This document shows, one piece after another, positions 15,743 to 23,846 of a DNA stretch of 64,000 bases. The position numbers and the translations under genes are program-made. Origin of the DNA: Elizabethkingia miricola (GTDB taxonomy: Bacteria > Bacteroidota > Bacteroidia > Flavobacteriales > Weeksellaceae); assembly GCF_001675285.1 (NCBI RefSeq), contig NZ_LSGQ01000003.1, forward strand, positions 248,001-312,000. The letters are read 5' to 3'. Positions within the stretch are counted from its first letter, which is position 1; each line of letters starts with the position of its first letter. A model generated the notes under the pieces. It saw only the letters and a program-made list of their open reading frames with translations. It was not told the origin of the DNA and did not search any database.

Positions 15743-16969
15743 ATGCAAAAGTTAAGTGTTATTATAGCGCTCTTTGTTACTCTTTGGGGAGCTAAAGCGC
15801 AACAGTCAATCTCTTTGGAGGAGGCTTATCAGAAAATACTGGATAACAACCTGAATCTGAAAGGCGGTGCTCTGAAAATAGATGCACAAAAGATTTTAAA
15901 GCAATCGGCTTTTAATCTGGATCCGCTGAATGTAAGTGCAGAGTTTGGTCAGTTTAATACCGATAAAACAGATCATAAGTTTTCGGTATCTCAGAATTTT
16001 CGTTTTCCGGGATTCTATCAGAAGCAAAAGCAGGTTTTTACAGAAGAATGGAAACAGAGTTTACTGAATCTTTCTCTGCAAAAGTGGCAGCTGAGAAGGG
16101 AGCTTACACTGATCTTCAATGAACTGAATTATCTGGATGCAAAATATGCATTGATTAAAAAAGCGGATAGTCTTTATGGAGTGTATTATGATAAAGCAGC
16201 GTTGAGGCTGAGAAAAGGAGAGAGTAATGTTCTGGAGAAATCTACCGCCGAGAATTATAAATCCCAGGCGCATTTTCAGCTGCTGGCTATAGAAAAAGAT
16301 AAAGCAGTAACACAGGAAAAACTAAACTTTCTGATTAACGACGGAGATAGTTATACAAACGAGAAACAGTCGTTCTCTGTGCAAAATGCTTTATTTTCCC
16401 AATTGCAAAATCCGGAAGGAAATCCTTATGTAGAAACTTTAAAGCAGGAACAGGAAATACAGAAGGCAAGAATACTAGAAGCTAAAGCACGATTATCCCC
16501 GAGCATTAACCTGGGATACAATAATACTTCCATGATCGGAAATCAGGAAAACGGAAGTTATAATGATGGCAGCAAAAGGTTTCATTCAGCTGTAATAGGT
16601 GTAGGTATTCCTTTATTCAACAAAGCACAGAAGCTGGCAATAGAAGCACAAAGAGTGAATGAGAAAATAGCCGCGAATAATTACCAACTGGCGCTGAATA
16701 ATCTGAATATGCAGTATAAGCAGTATACAATTCAGTATCAGAATGCACTGAAAGAAACGGACTATTTCCAAAATGACGGGCTGAAAAATGCAGAGACTAT
16801 TCTAAAGACCGCTAATCTGCAATTCTATAATGGAGAGATTAATTATCTGGATTATGTCTTGTTGGTTAATCAGGCACTGGACATCCGAAACAGAAGCATC
16901 GACAGCGTAAAGAAACTTAATGATGCTGTTACTGAAATGAATGCTCTTCAACAAACAAAAATCGACTAA
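15743..16969 (+). CDS. TolC-family outer-membrane efflux protein (CzcC-like)
   Basis: A 408-residue outer-membrane channel of the RND complex. Signal peptide at residues 1-19 (ALFVTLWGAKAQ), then SISLEEAYQKILDNNLNLKG, the standard start of the TolC repeat. Long coiled-coil helices rich in Gln, Lys, Asn and Ala follow, with the second repeat near residues 200-400 (KARLSPSINLGYNN). It lies between the pump and the adaptor gene with gaps of 5 and 2 bases, so all three are translated from one mRNA. Length is slightly shorter than E. coli CusC, as usual in this phylum. Confidence 0.92.
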   Translation: MQKLSVIIALFVTLWGAKAQQSISLEEAYQKILDNNLNLKGGALKIDAQKILKQSAFNLDPLNVSAEFGQFNTDKTDHKFSVSQNFRFPGFYQKQKQVFTEEWKQSLLNLSLQKWQLRRELTLIFNELNYLDAKYALIKKADSLYGVYYDKAALRLRKGESNVLEKSTAENYKSQAHFQLLAIEKDKAVTQEKLNFLINDGDSYTNEKQSFSVQNALFSQLQNPEGNPYVETLKQEQEIQKARILEAKARLSPSINLGYNNTSMIGNQENGSYNDGSKRFHSAVIGVGIPLFNKAQKLAIEAQRVNEKIAANNYQLALNNLNMQYKQYTIQYQNALKETDYFQNDGLKNAETILKTANLQFYNGEINYLDYVLLVNQALDIRNRSIDSVKKLNDAVTEMNALQQTKID

Positions 16970-16971
16970 TC

Positions 16972-18105
16972 ATGAACAAGATATTTTTAATTATACTTAC
17001 AACAGCTGTTATTTCTTCATGCTCCAAAGAAGCACCGGCGGAGAAAAAAGCTGTCCATACCACGGAAAACCAAGTTGTTTTAAACGATACACAATATAAA
17101 AATGCAGGAATAGAAACAGGAGCTCTGGAAGGAAAAGAAACAGCTTCCGGTATTATGGTAACCGGTTCTATCGATATCCCGCCACAGTCTGTAGCCAGTG
17201 TCAGCGCTCCATTCGGCGGCTATATTAAATACACCAAATGGATGCCAGGTGAGCATATTGGTAAAGGACAGGTATTAGCAAGCATTGAAAATCCCGAACT
17301 GGTACAGATACAACAGGATTACCTACTGGCAAAATCCAATCTGGAATATTCACAAAAAGACTATTTGCGCCAGCGGGATCTTAACCAGAGCCAGGCAAGC
17401 AGTGATAAAGTAATGCAGCAGGCACTTAACCAGCGCAATAATCATATGATTAATATGCGGGCGCTGGGGGAAAAACTAAGAATTGCAGGAATTAATCCGG
17501 AAGCATTAACAGCAAATAACATCAAAAGAGTTACTTCGGTAGTTTCCCCTATCGATGGCTATATTTCTTCGGTGAATGTTAATATCGGACAATATGTATC
17601 ACCAGCAGATAAACTATTCGAGATCGTTAATACCAGTGATATTCACTTAGTGCTAAAAGTTTTTGAAAAAGATCTGGATAAGATTTCTATGGATCAGCAG
17701 GTAATTGCGTATACCAATCAGAATCCGGAAAAGAAATATACAGCACGTATTGTGCTGATCAGCAAAGATTTTGCAGCAGACCGAAGTGTACTGATTCATT
17801 GTCACTTCCAGAATTATGAACCACATTTATTACCAGGTACATTTATGAATGCAGAGATTGAGACCAATAGCCGTGCTTCTCTTGCAATTCCGGATAGCGG
17901 GGTAGTGGCATTCGAAGGTAAACAATATATTTTTGAGGAAGTCAAGCCTAAAACATATAAAATGGTTCCGGTGAAAACAGGTAATTCCGAACATGGCTTT
18001 ACGGAGATTACTGGATTGACCTCTGAACAAGCTTCTAAAAAATGGGTAACAAAAGGTGCTTATAATCTTTTAATGGCACTGAAGAATGTAGAAGATGAAG
18101 AATAA
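16972..18105 (+). CDS. RND efflux periplasmic adaptor lipoprotein (CzcB-like)
   Basis: A 377-residue membrane-fusion protein linking pump and channel. It is a lipoprotein: residues 1-17 end in AVISSC with Cys17 as acylation site. Then come the first half of the barrel-sandwich domain (SVSAPFGGYIKYTKWMPGEH with KGQVLASIENPEL), a short alpha-hairpin (QQDYLLAKSNLEYSQKDYLR), and the second half (VVSPIDGYISSVNVNIGQYV). No extra C-terminal metal-binding domain is visible. Last gene of the operon, closed by a strong terminator. Confidence 0.93.
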   Translation: MNKIFLIILTTAVISSCSKEAPAEKKAVHTTENQVVLNDTQYKNAGIETGALEGKETASGIMVTGSIDIPPQSVASVSAPFGGYIKYTKWMPGEHIGKGQVLASIENPELVQIQQDYLLAKSNLEYSQKDYLRQRDLNQSQASSDKVMQQALNQRNNHMINMRALGEKLRIAGINPEALTANNIKRVTSVVSPIDGYISSVNVNIGQYVSPADKLFEIVNTSDIHLVLKVFEKDLDKISMDQQVIAYTNQNPEKKYTARIVLISKDFAADRSVLIHCHFQNYEPHLLPGTFMNAEIETNSRASLAIPDSGVVAFEGKQYIFEEVKPKTYKMVPVKTGNSEHGFTEITGLTSEQASKKWVTKGAYNLLMALKNVEDEE

Positions 18106-18123
18106 TACATAAATACTTATGAT

Positions 18124-18155
18124 AAAAATGGGCGGAAATATTTCCGCCCATTTTT
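18124..18155. terminator. Terminator of the RND operon, usable on both strands
   Basis: AAAAATGGGCGGAAA (18124-18138) and TTTCCGCCCATTTTT (18141-18155) with a two-base loop; lies between convergent genes. Confidence 0.93.
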
Positions 18156-18176
18156 ATATTTTTGAATAAGTATGAG

Positions 18177-18638
18177 TTATTTTACTTTCACGTATACCTC
18201 TTTTATCTTTTGTTTTATCCCCAATTCCGGAATATCTTCTTCTCCTGTCTGGATTAATGTATCAGCACGTTTTTCCAGTGTAAAATGAAACTGTCTACCT
18301 TCCCATTCTCTGTAACTGCAGTACTCCAGGTTTTCGGTATACTCCTTTCCCTTTAACTGGTAAGTTCCGGCACCGCTGGAAAATGATTTCAGGCTGTCCT
18401 TTCCTTTTGATTTATCATGGTTCAGGAAGGCGAAATGGCTGTCATTAAACATTTTAATCATTTCGGTTTTGGCCGGATCTATTGTAGTGCGGATAGTATC
18501 GGCTCCTTTTACTGTCTCAGAACCTACAAGTCGGTATGTACCGTCTAATATATCGGCTTTGGTTGTTGATTCTTTTTGCTGACAGGAAAATGCACATAAT
18601 AGTAATCCGGCAGAGATCATGGTAAAGTAGTTTTTCAT
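18177..18638 (-). CDS. Hypothetical lipoprotein, lipocalin-like fold
   Basis: A 153-residue exported lipoprotein. I start at the ATG 18636-18638, which gives a compact signal peptide with Cys19 (LLLCAFSC); a start 60 bases upstream would put 20 extra residues before it. The mature part, DGTYRLVGSETVKGADT, then SHFAFLNHDKS, GAGTYQLKGKEYTENLEYC and RQFHFTLEKRADTLIQTG, has the strand pattern of lipocalin-like (DUF4488-type) periplasmic proteins. The ligand is unknown. It converges on the RND operon. Confidence 0.7.
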   Translation of the reverse strand: MKNYFTMISAGLLLCAFSCQQKESTTKADILDGTYRLVGSETVKGADTIRTTIDPAKTEMIKMFNDSHFAFLNHDKSKGKDSLKSFSSGAGTYQLKGKEYTENLEYCSYREWEGRQFHFTLEKRADTLIQTGEEDIPELGIKQKIKEVYVKVK

Positions 18639-18733
18639 AAAATAATATTTTGTTGCTAATAAATATATTAATGATTGATATAATGTTAATTTATTCAAAT
18701 ATAATTAAAAAACAATTGAAATATATGTTATAT

Positions 18734-18767
18734 AAAAATCCGTTGTGAATTTTCGCAACGGATTTTT
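18734..18767 (-). terminator. Probable terminator of ribB
   Basis: AAAAATCCGTTG (18734-18745) pairs with CAACGGATTTTT (18756-18767); the apical part can extend the stem. It lies about 140 bases past the ribB stop codon and also has T-rich ends on both strands. Confidence 0.75.
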
Positions 18768-18779
18768 TCTGTACGTTAA

Positions 18780-18909
18780 AGTAATAGGTTTGGGTTAACT
18801 CACTTTACATTTAAATATTATGAACATACTTCTCGATACAAAATTCTTTCAGAATTTCACTCGAAGTGACATATTCACTACTATTTTCGAGTTGTAAAGA
18901 GAGCCACAA
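18780..18909. repeat. Degenerate intergenic repeat fragment after ribB
   Basis: Contains TTCTCGATAC near 18833 and CACTCGAAGTGACA near 18858, words that resemble parts of the dispersed element at 23111 and 46097. Too short and diverged to place with confidence. Confidence 0.35.
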
Positions 18910-19560
18910 TTAATTCTGGCTGATCAGATCTTTACGGTAAGTGTAAATATCTTCAATAGTCACTACGGTCATTTCTCTCTGAATCGCAAAATCTACAATT
19001 TCCGGAAGTCTTGCCATAGAACCATCTTCATTGGTTAATTCACATAATACAGCATCTTCACCAAGGTTTGCCAGTTTTACAAGATCTACACTTCCTTCGG
19101 TATGGCCACGTCTTTCGAATACACCATCTTTTCTGGCAATAAGCGGAAATACGTGTCCCGGGCTGGCAATATGCTCGGCCTGCGCATTTTCTGCTACAGC
19201 TGTTCTAATGGTTGTTACACGGTCTTTAGCCGATACGCCGGATTCTACACCTTCCCTGGCTTCAATCGTAATGGTGAATGCTGTCTGATTTTTGCTGTTG
19301 TTGGTTTCTACCATCGGGCGAAGATTCAAGTGCTTACTTTTCTCTTCGGAAATACACAGACAAACGATTCCGCTGCATTCGCGGATCAGAAGTGCCATGT
19401 CTTTTTCTGTGATAGTAGAGGCAGGGAAGATGATGTCGCCTTCGTTTTCACGGTTTTCATCATCCACTAGCAGGATGCCTTTGCCTTGTTGTAATTTCAG
19501 AAGCGCATTTTCTACACGCTCTTTGGAGTTTACTCCGAATTTTTCTAATAATGTTTCCAT
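18910..19560 (-). CDS. ribB: 3,4-dihydroxy-2-butanone 4-phosphate synthase
   Basis: Converts ribulose 5-phosphate to the four-carbon precursor of riboflavin. The 216-residue protein is the stand-alone enzyme without the GTP cyclohydrolase II domain found in RibBA fusions. Landmarks are [16 protein letters not shown] with the catalytic acidic loop, [45 protein letters not shown] and [18 protein letters not shown] end ([13 protein letters not shown]). Expression is controlled by an FMN riboswitch in the leader. It is a single-gene unit, so the other riboflavin genes must lie elsewhere. Confidence 0.96.
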   Translation of the reverse strand: METLLEKFGVNSKERVENALLKLQQGKGILLVDDENRENEGDIIFPASTITEKDMALLIRECSGIVCLCISEEKSKHLNLRPMVETNNSKNQTAFTITIEAREGVESGVSAKDRVTTIRTAVAENAQAEHIASPGHVFPLIARKDGVFERRGHTEGSVDLVKLANLGEDAVLCELTNEDGSMARLPEIVDFAIQREMTVVTIEDIYTYRKDLISQN

Positions 19561-19561
19561 G

Positions 19562-19586
19562 TATTTTACTTTTAAAAGTTAAAATA
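19562..19586 (-). promoter_or_regulatory. Hairpin next to the ribB start codon
   Basis: In the ribB mRNA the arms TATTTTAACTTTT and AAAAGTAAAATA pair with one bulge, ending one base before the ATG. It could be the expression platform of the FMN riboswitch acting on translation. Confidence 0.4.
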
Positions 19587-19650
19587 GGTCTTCGGTACAT
19601 GGAAATGAAATACAATACAATAAGTCTATAAGAATAGCCTTACCGATTGT

Positions 19651-19775
19651 TCCATTTTCTTCTCTCATCCAGACTTTAACTGTCGGTTTTGGAGTTTCAC
19701 CAAATCAGTCCTTTAAAATAAAAGGAGTCGCGGACTGTAACCGCCGGTAGGGAATTGCACCCTGCCCCGAAGAAA
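19651..19775 (-). promoter_or_regulatory. FMN riboswitch (RFN element)
   Basis: Read on the minus strand, the conserved blocks of the RFN aptamer appear in order: TTCTTCGGGGCAGGGTG, ATTCCCTACCGGCGGT, AGTCCGCGA, TGATTTGGTGAAACTCC, AAAACCGACAGT, AAAGTCTGGATGAGAGAAGA. The aptamer senses FMN and represses riboflavin genes. It ends about 90 bases before the ribB start. No strong terminator is seen between them, favouring control of translation. Confidence 0.96.
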
Positions 19776-19943
19776 ACTTATACTAAGTTTTACTGTATGT
19801 TCTAATTAAATTTTTTATTTCACTGATTACTATTTAACGTACAGACCGCTAATTTCCGAAAGTTTTTTCAATCCGGAAATAGCCTTCTGATATAATTTAT
19901 CAATAATGCTAAATATAGACTGTAAGTGTTTAATCATAAAAAA

Positions 19944-19966
19944 GCCGTTCTGGTGTTTAGAACGGC
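19944..19966 (-). terminator. Terminator of the SHOCT secreted protein gene
   Basis: GCCGTTCT (19944-19951) and AGAACGGC (19959-19966); minus-strand tail is a run of six T. Ten bases past the stop codon. Confidence 0.85.
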
Positions 19967-19975
19967 AGGCTATTT

Positions 19976-20536
19976 TTATTTTAGATTCATAATCTTTTCT
20001 TTCTCTTTCTGGAATTCTTCTTCAGATAGCACTCCGGAATCTTTTAGCTCTTTAATTTTCTTTAATTTATCGTATTTAGATTCATTGCTGAGGTTTTGAG
20101 ACTGAGATTGTGGCATAAATTCGTCTGGCAGAACAATCTCTCCGGATTTAATAGCATTTTCTATATCTACTTCATAATTAATTAATCCGCTTCCGATTTT
20201 GACATAGTATACATAACCATTCTTTTCACTTCCTCTGGGCATAATTTTTTTGACTTTAAATGTAAGGCCGGAATTACTTCTGCTAAAAGAGTTGGCCTGA
20301 TTAGCCAGCCCCTGGTAACCTGTAGTGGAGTAATAATTAAAAAGAGAAGCTGCATTTCTTCGGATAAATTTAAAATCTCCGTCATTCATAGATCCTGTTC
20401 CGATTTTTAAATCTAAACCTGCATAAATTTTATAGCTGGTAGAGGTTATCAGTGTGTCATTTTTTACGTGAGGAAGGGTTTGTGAATAGGATATTCCAAA
20501 AGAAAGGAAAAGAAAAACCAATAATACTTTTTTCAT
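19976..20536 (-). CDS. Exported SHOCT-domain protein
   Basis: A 186-residue protein with a signal peptide (residues 1-18, ending ISYSQ) and a C-terminal SHOCT hairpin (KYDKLKKIKELKDSGVLSEE followed by FQKEKEKIMNLK). The middle part, residues 35-130, has beta-strand character (STSYKIYAGLDLKIGTGSMN, YVYYVKIGSGLINYEVD) and no recognised family. SHOCT domains usually sit in the cytoplasm, so its presence after a signal peptide is slightly unusual but common in this group. Single gene with its own terminator. Confidence 0.75.
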   Translation of the reverse strand: MKKVLLVFLFLSFGISYSQTLPHVKNDTLITSTSYKIYAGLDLKIGTGSMNDGDFKFIRRNAASLFNYYSTTGYQGLANQANSFSRSNSGLTFKVKKIMPRGSEKNGYVYYVKIGSGLINYEVDIENAIKSGEIVLPDEFMPQSQSQNLSNESKYDKLKKIKELKDSGVLSEEEFQKEKEKIMNLK

Positions 20537-20658
20537 ACTTTATTTATTTAAAAACTGTGCGTCAAAAATAAAGTATGGATTGAAGGTAAACTTACGGAAA
20601 TCCCTATTTAATGAGGGTTTTTAGAATTTTTATTTCCAAAGATAGAATCTGTTAGATT

Positions 20659-21348
20659 TTAAGATCTGAATACAATTGCTAATATAATCAATAAAAGATC
20701 TACTCCGCAGGCAATCCATACCAACAGCATCGATGGCTCCAATGATTCCTGTACAAACTGCTTTAGTTTGGAAGAAATTACTTCTCCATAATTCAGATTG
20801 GGATCGGAGAAGTTAACATCATCCATTTTAACTTTTTTCAGACAGTATCCGGTTATCTTTCTGAGAAACCATGAAGTTGTATTGTCTTGTTTATTTTCCT
20901 GGATAAGCTTTATACGGAAGATCTTCCAATTCGGAATTTGCTTTACAAAATTAGGCTGTTTGGCTATGATCTTATTAATCAGCATCTGAACTTTAGGCTC
21001 TATATAATCCGTGAGTTTATAGGTGTAGGCGTTATACATTGCACTGCTCATCGCCTGTTTATTGGCTAAAATAATAAATAAAGGAATCTTTAAAAAGCCA
21101 ATCAGTATTAATAGTGTTGGAAAGAAATGGATCGTAAAATAATTAATAATCACGATAAATAAAACCAAAATGGCGGCGGCACCGTTAACATGACCAGCGG
21201 CCATACCACTTTGCGGACTGCTGATAATTAAATAAAAACCTATGATAAGATCTGCCAGTACAAATAGGCTTCCGATCAGAATGACTTTTATCCAGGCCCA
21301 CAGAGATTTTCTGGTAATGGTTGAGATAATTTTTAAATTTTCGTTCAT
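20659..21348 (-). CDS. Hypothetical multi-pass membrane protein
   Basis: A 229-residue inner-membrane protein with four predicted membrane helices: about residues 18-40, 52-75, 78-98 and a last one at 207-228. A soluble loop of about 100 residues lies between helices 3 and 4 and is mixed in charge. No family recognised. It is preceded and followed by minus-strand genes but has large gaps on both sides (more than 100 bases), so it is probably transcribed alone. Confidence 0.65.
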   Translation of the reverse strand: MNENLKIISTITRKSLWAWIKVILIGSLFVLADLIIGFYLIISSPQSGMAAGHVNGAAAILVLFIVIINYFTIHFFPTLLILIGFLKIPLFIILANKQAMSSAMYNAYTYKLTDYIEPKVQMLINKIIAKQPNFVKQIPNWKIFRIKLIQENKQDNTTSWFLRKITGYCLKKVKMDDVNFSDPNLNYGEVISSKLKQFVQESLEPSMLLVWIACGVDLLLIILAIVFRS

Positions 21349-21436
21349 GGTGTTGCTAGAAAAATGGTATTTAATCAGTTTATATTTTACTAAACTAATA
21401 AAAAAAGAATTATATCATGTAATTGTGAAAAAATAA

Positions 21437-21461
21437 AAGCAGAACTAACCGAGCTCTGCTT
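21437..21461 (-). terminator. Terminator after the duplicated gene tail
   Basis: AAGCAGA (21437-21443) and TCTGCTT (21455-21461); minus-strand tail TTTTATTTTTT. Confidence 0.7.
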
Positions 21462-21485
21462 ATTTAAAATTTTAAATAACTTATC

Positions 21486-21660
21486 TTATTTCACTCTTTC
21501 CATCAGCATTTTTCTAGGTCCCATATCCATTTTCTGTTTCAGAAGCTGGTGAGTTTTGAAGTCAATATAAAAGGTAGTAATGACTTTATGATTGGTAATA
21601 CCATCTGCTGTTTTTACAATCCATACGGGTATGTTTTTAAACATTTCTTTTTCTGCATTC
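21486..21660 (-). pseudogene. Detached duplicate of the 3' end of the gene at 22168-22896
   Basis: The 57 codons here read AEKEMFKNIPVWIVKTADG and so on to GPRKMLMERVK, matching the last 57 residues of the complete gene upstream (TEKGMYKNTPVWIVKTTDG ... GPRKMLMEKVN) at roughly three quarters of positions; the DNA is similar too. No start codon or signal peptide goes with this part, and its frame differs from that of the 168-aa gene that runs into it. It is therefore a tail fragment left by a duplication, not a gene. Confidence 0.75.
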
Positions 21661-22143
21661 TGAATAATGTACAACAACTTCTCCTTCTTGTAATTTTCTA
21701 TACATATTAGAAATATGATCATAGCCATTATTAATTTTCCACACTTTATTAAAAATAAAAGATAAATGATTTCCAATATAGGGTCTTGTTTTATTATACT
21801 TTACGGGGTGAATATATTCTAAGCTAATGGTTAAGAGATCTTTGTCTTTTATAATATAATTTGAAAAGAAAGAATCTGAATTTATAATTTGTTGGAATAT
21901 CTCTGCAGATAATCCATTATTTAATTCCGTTGAGGATGCCTTATATACCCAGTCGAACCCATCGTCCTCTTTTAATCCAACATACTCTAATAAGCACCAA
22001 TAAATTTTTGTTTCTTCATATTGGCTTTTATTAAGTTTTATTCTGTTTTTTCTTGACAGTTTGTTGTGAATAATAGCTTTATCCTCAGGCTCAGGTATAA
22101 TGTTATTTAAAATAAATTCAATACTTGATATGGCTGAATTCAT
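21637..22143 (-). CDS. Hypothetical cytosolic protein inserted between a gene and its duplicated tail
   Basis: A 168-residue protein without signal peptide or membrane segment. Its N-terminal 130 residues look like a compact mixed fold (KIYWCLLEYVGLKEDDGFDW, LSAEIFQQIINSD, KDLLTISLEYIHPVKYNK). The last 15 or so codons run into the duplicated tail of the neighbouring gene in another frame (HYSECRKRNV), so its natural C-terminus may have been lost at the junction. Not recognised. It starts 24 bases after the stop of the complete gene. The A-B-A' layout is reminiscent of immunity-type cassette insertions, but there is no direct support for that role. Confidence 0.55.
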   Translation of the reverse strand: MNSAISSIEFILNNIIPEPEDKAIIHNKLSRKNRIKLNKSQYEETKIYWCLLEYVGLKEDDGFDWVYKASSTELNNGLSAEIFQQIINSDSFFSNYIIKDKDLLTISLEYIHPVKYNKTRPYIGNHLSFIFNKVWKINNGYDHISNMYRKLQEGEVVVHYSECRKRNV

Positions 22144-22167
22144 ACAATTTGGTTTTGTACAAAAATA

Positions 22168-22896
22168 TTAATTTACCTTTTCCATCAGCATTTTTCTTGG
22201 TCCCATATCCATTTCCTGTTTCAGAAGCTGGCGTGTTTTGATATCAATATAAAAGCTTGTAACAGCTTTGTGATCAGTAATGCCATCAGTTGTTTTTACA
22301 ATCCATACAGGTGTATTTTTATACATTCCCTTTTCGGTACTTTGTATATTAACTTTTAATACACCACTCTTTTTAGGATTGTAGTCGTAAATAGCAATAT
22401 CGGTTTTGTAGTTTTCTTTCAACGGAAGCCAACGAATCAATTGTGGATAAATATTGCTGTCGAAAAAGTCTTCCTGGGTTTTCTCATTAATCTCAGTTTT
22501 TTTATTTGCTGCTTTATCCAGATAGTAGCCAGTTATTTCTTTTCCGAAATTCAGAACCATATCCCTTTGCATATTAAAGGAAGAATGTTTTACGGGAGCA
22601 AGGTTTGGTAATTTTGCTGAAGTTTCATCTGTCCAGTCTGAAGGAGCTCCCTTCATTTTTACAGTAGTTGTAATATTTACAGCGTTTGGGGTACGTGCTA
22701 TTTTGGTTATCACTTTTCCTATTTCAATCTTCGTGGTATCCTTTACAGCATACCAGTTCATTTCTGTCTCTTCATTTTTGATAAGAGTAGAATTCACATC
22801 ATTGTGTTTTGGGGACTGAGTTTTTTCCTGCGCTTTGAAACCGGAAGCGGTAAGCAATAACAGAATTGCCGGAATTAAAAATCTAACTGACTTCAT
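22168..22896 (-). CDS. Hypothetical secreted protein (source of the duplicated tail)
   Basis: A 242-residue protein with a signal peptide (residues 1-22, ending GFKAQ). The mature part is beta-rich, including NWYAVKDTTKIEIGKVITK, MVLNFGKEITGYYLDKAANK, and a C-terminal VWIVKTTDGITDHKAVTSFY with IDIKTRQLLKQEMDMG. The end resembles DUF3108-like or outer-membrane-lipoprotein-sorting folds, where a reporter strand says what is converted and stored; this is only a loose resemblance. Its last 57 codons are duplicated at 21486-21660. Confidence 0.65.
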   Translation of the reverse strand: MKSVRFLIPAILLLLTASGFKAQEKTQSPKHNDVNSTLIKNEETEMNWYAVKDTTKIEIGKVITKIARTPNAVNITTTVKMKGAPSDWTDETSAKLPNLAPVKHSSFNMQRDMVLNFGKEITGYYLDKAANKKTEINEKTQEDFFDSNIYPQLIRWLPLKENYKTDIAIYDYNPKKSGVLKVNIQSTEKGMYKNTPVWIVKTTDGITDHKAVTSFYIDIKTRQLLKQEMDMGPRKMLMEKVN

Positions 22897-23110
22897 ACAG
22901 ATATTATTTAATTGTTATATGACAATCAGTTGATTAACAACTTAAAATGTTACAGATTTAATCGTTAAAATTATAGTTGTAGAGTTAATATAGTGTTTAA
23001 TTACCTCAATCCTTAAATGATAAATTAAACCATTTAGAGATTAAGATACCTAAGGAATAAAATCTCCTTAGTATTTTTAAAAACTTATAGGTATATGCAA
23101 AATCGATTTA
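22897..23110. other. Intergenic stretch upstream of the secreted protein gene
   Basis: AT-rich, no coding frame. Holds one hairpin, CTAAGGA (23050-23056) with TCCTTAG (23065-23071), followed on the plus strand by a T-rich stretch; no plus-strand gene precedes it, so its use is unclear. Confidence 0.4.
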
Positions 23111-23304
23111 AATCCTGTTTAATTTTGATTCAAAAAAGTATTAGGCTTCGATAGTTTGGTTCGCCAGGCTCACCATAGACTTAACTCAGCCTGACACCTC
23201 TAAAAAGAGGATAATTGATACTAGCAATGTCACTCTGAGCCCTAAGCTTGTAATGAGCATGACGAATTATCGAAGAGTATTAACAATAAAATTTGAACAG
23301 GCTT
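23111..23304 (-). mobile_element. MITE-like repeat, copy 1
   Basis: 194 bases, not coding. Left end AATCCTGTTTAATTTT and right end (complement) AAGCCTGTTCAAATTTT form terminal inverted repeats, flanked on both sides by TTA (23108-23110 and 23305-23307). Inside are GGCTTCGATAG, CAGGCTCAC, AACTCAGCCTGACAC, TGTCACTCTGAGCC and TCGAAGAGTATTAAC, each found in the same order in copy 2 (46097-46261), which lies in the opposite orientation. The right flanking TTA is the stop codon of the GNAT gene. Confidence 0.75.
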
Positions 23305-23781
23305 TTAGTTATCAGGTAATGATTTAATATAAGTGACTGATACTTTCTCGAAGCCGTTCTTTTCAAAAAATGAATGCGCTTTATCATTGGTAATTCCACT
23401 TTCCAGAAACAAAGCTTTAATTTTTTGTTCGGCTGCGAAATTGTGGATAAAATCCATGAGTTTTTGTCCTAAGGACATTCCTCGCAGGCTACCATCTACA
23501 ATCATATCTTCTATAATAAGGTATTTCCTGTAAATTCGTAGAATAGCAATTCCTATAATTTTATTGTGGATATCTTCTATGGTAATCAGATTGCAGTCGT
23601 CTTCATCCAGTTCTGCAGATAAGATATCAGCAAAGTTCTCACTCCACTCTGTTGTAGATTTGGCACGACCGGACATAATTTCGGAATGCGAAATATAGCT
23701 GTTGGTTTTGTGTTCAATAAAGAAATTAACAGCTTCCTCTTTTCTTTTATTTTTATCCTGATGTCTGATAAAGACTTCCAT
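23305..23781 (-). CDS. GNAT family N-acetyltransferase
   Basis: A 158-residue acyl-CoA-dependent acetyltransferase. The GNAT core is visible: NLITIEDIHNKIIGIAILRI for strands 2-3, YLIIEDMIVDGSLRGMSLGQKLMDFI with the acetyl-CoA pyrophosphate loop (R-G-M-S-L-G-Q), and ALFLESGITNDKAHSFFEKN-GF for the C-terminal strands. The acceptor substrate is not known. Its stop codon abuts the terminal inverted repeat of the MITE-like element. Confidence 0.9.
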   Translation of the reverse strand: MEVFIRHQDKNKRKEEAVNFFIEHKTNSYISHSEIMSGRAKSTTEWSENFADILSAELDEDDCNLITIEDIHNKIIGIAILRIYRKYLIIEDMIVDGSLRGMSLGQKLMDFIHNFAAEQKIKALFLESGITNDKAHSFFEKNGFEKVSVTYIKSLPDN

Positions 23782-23846
23782 TTTTTTGTTTTTTATTCGT
23801 GTGTAATAGTCAAATTTATGCCAATCCTTAACATTACTGGTAATTG

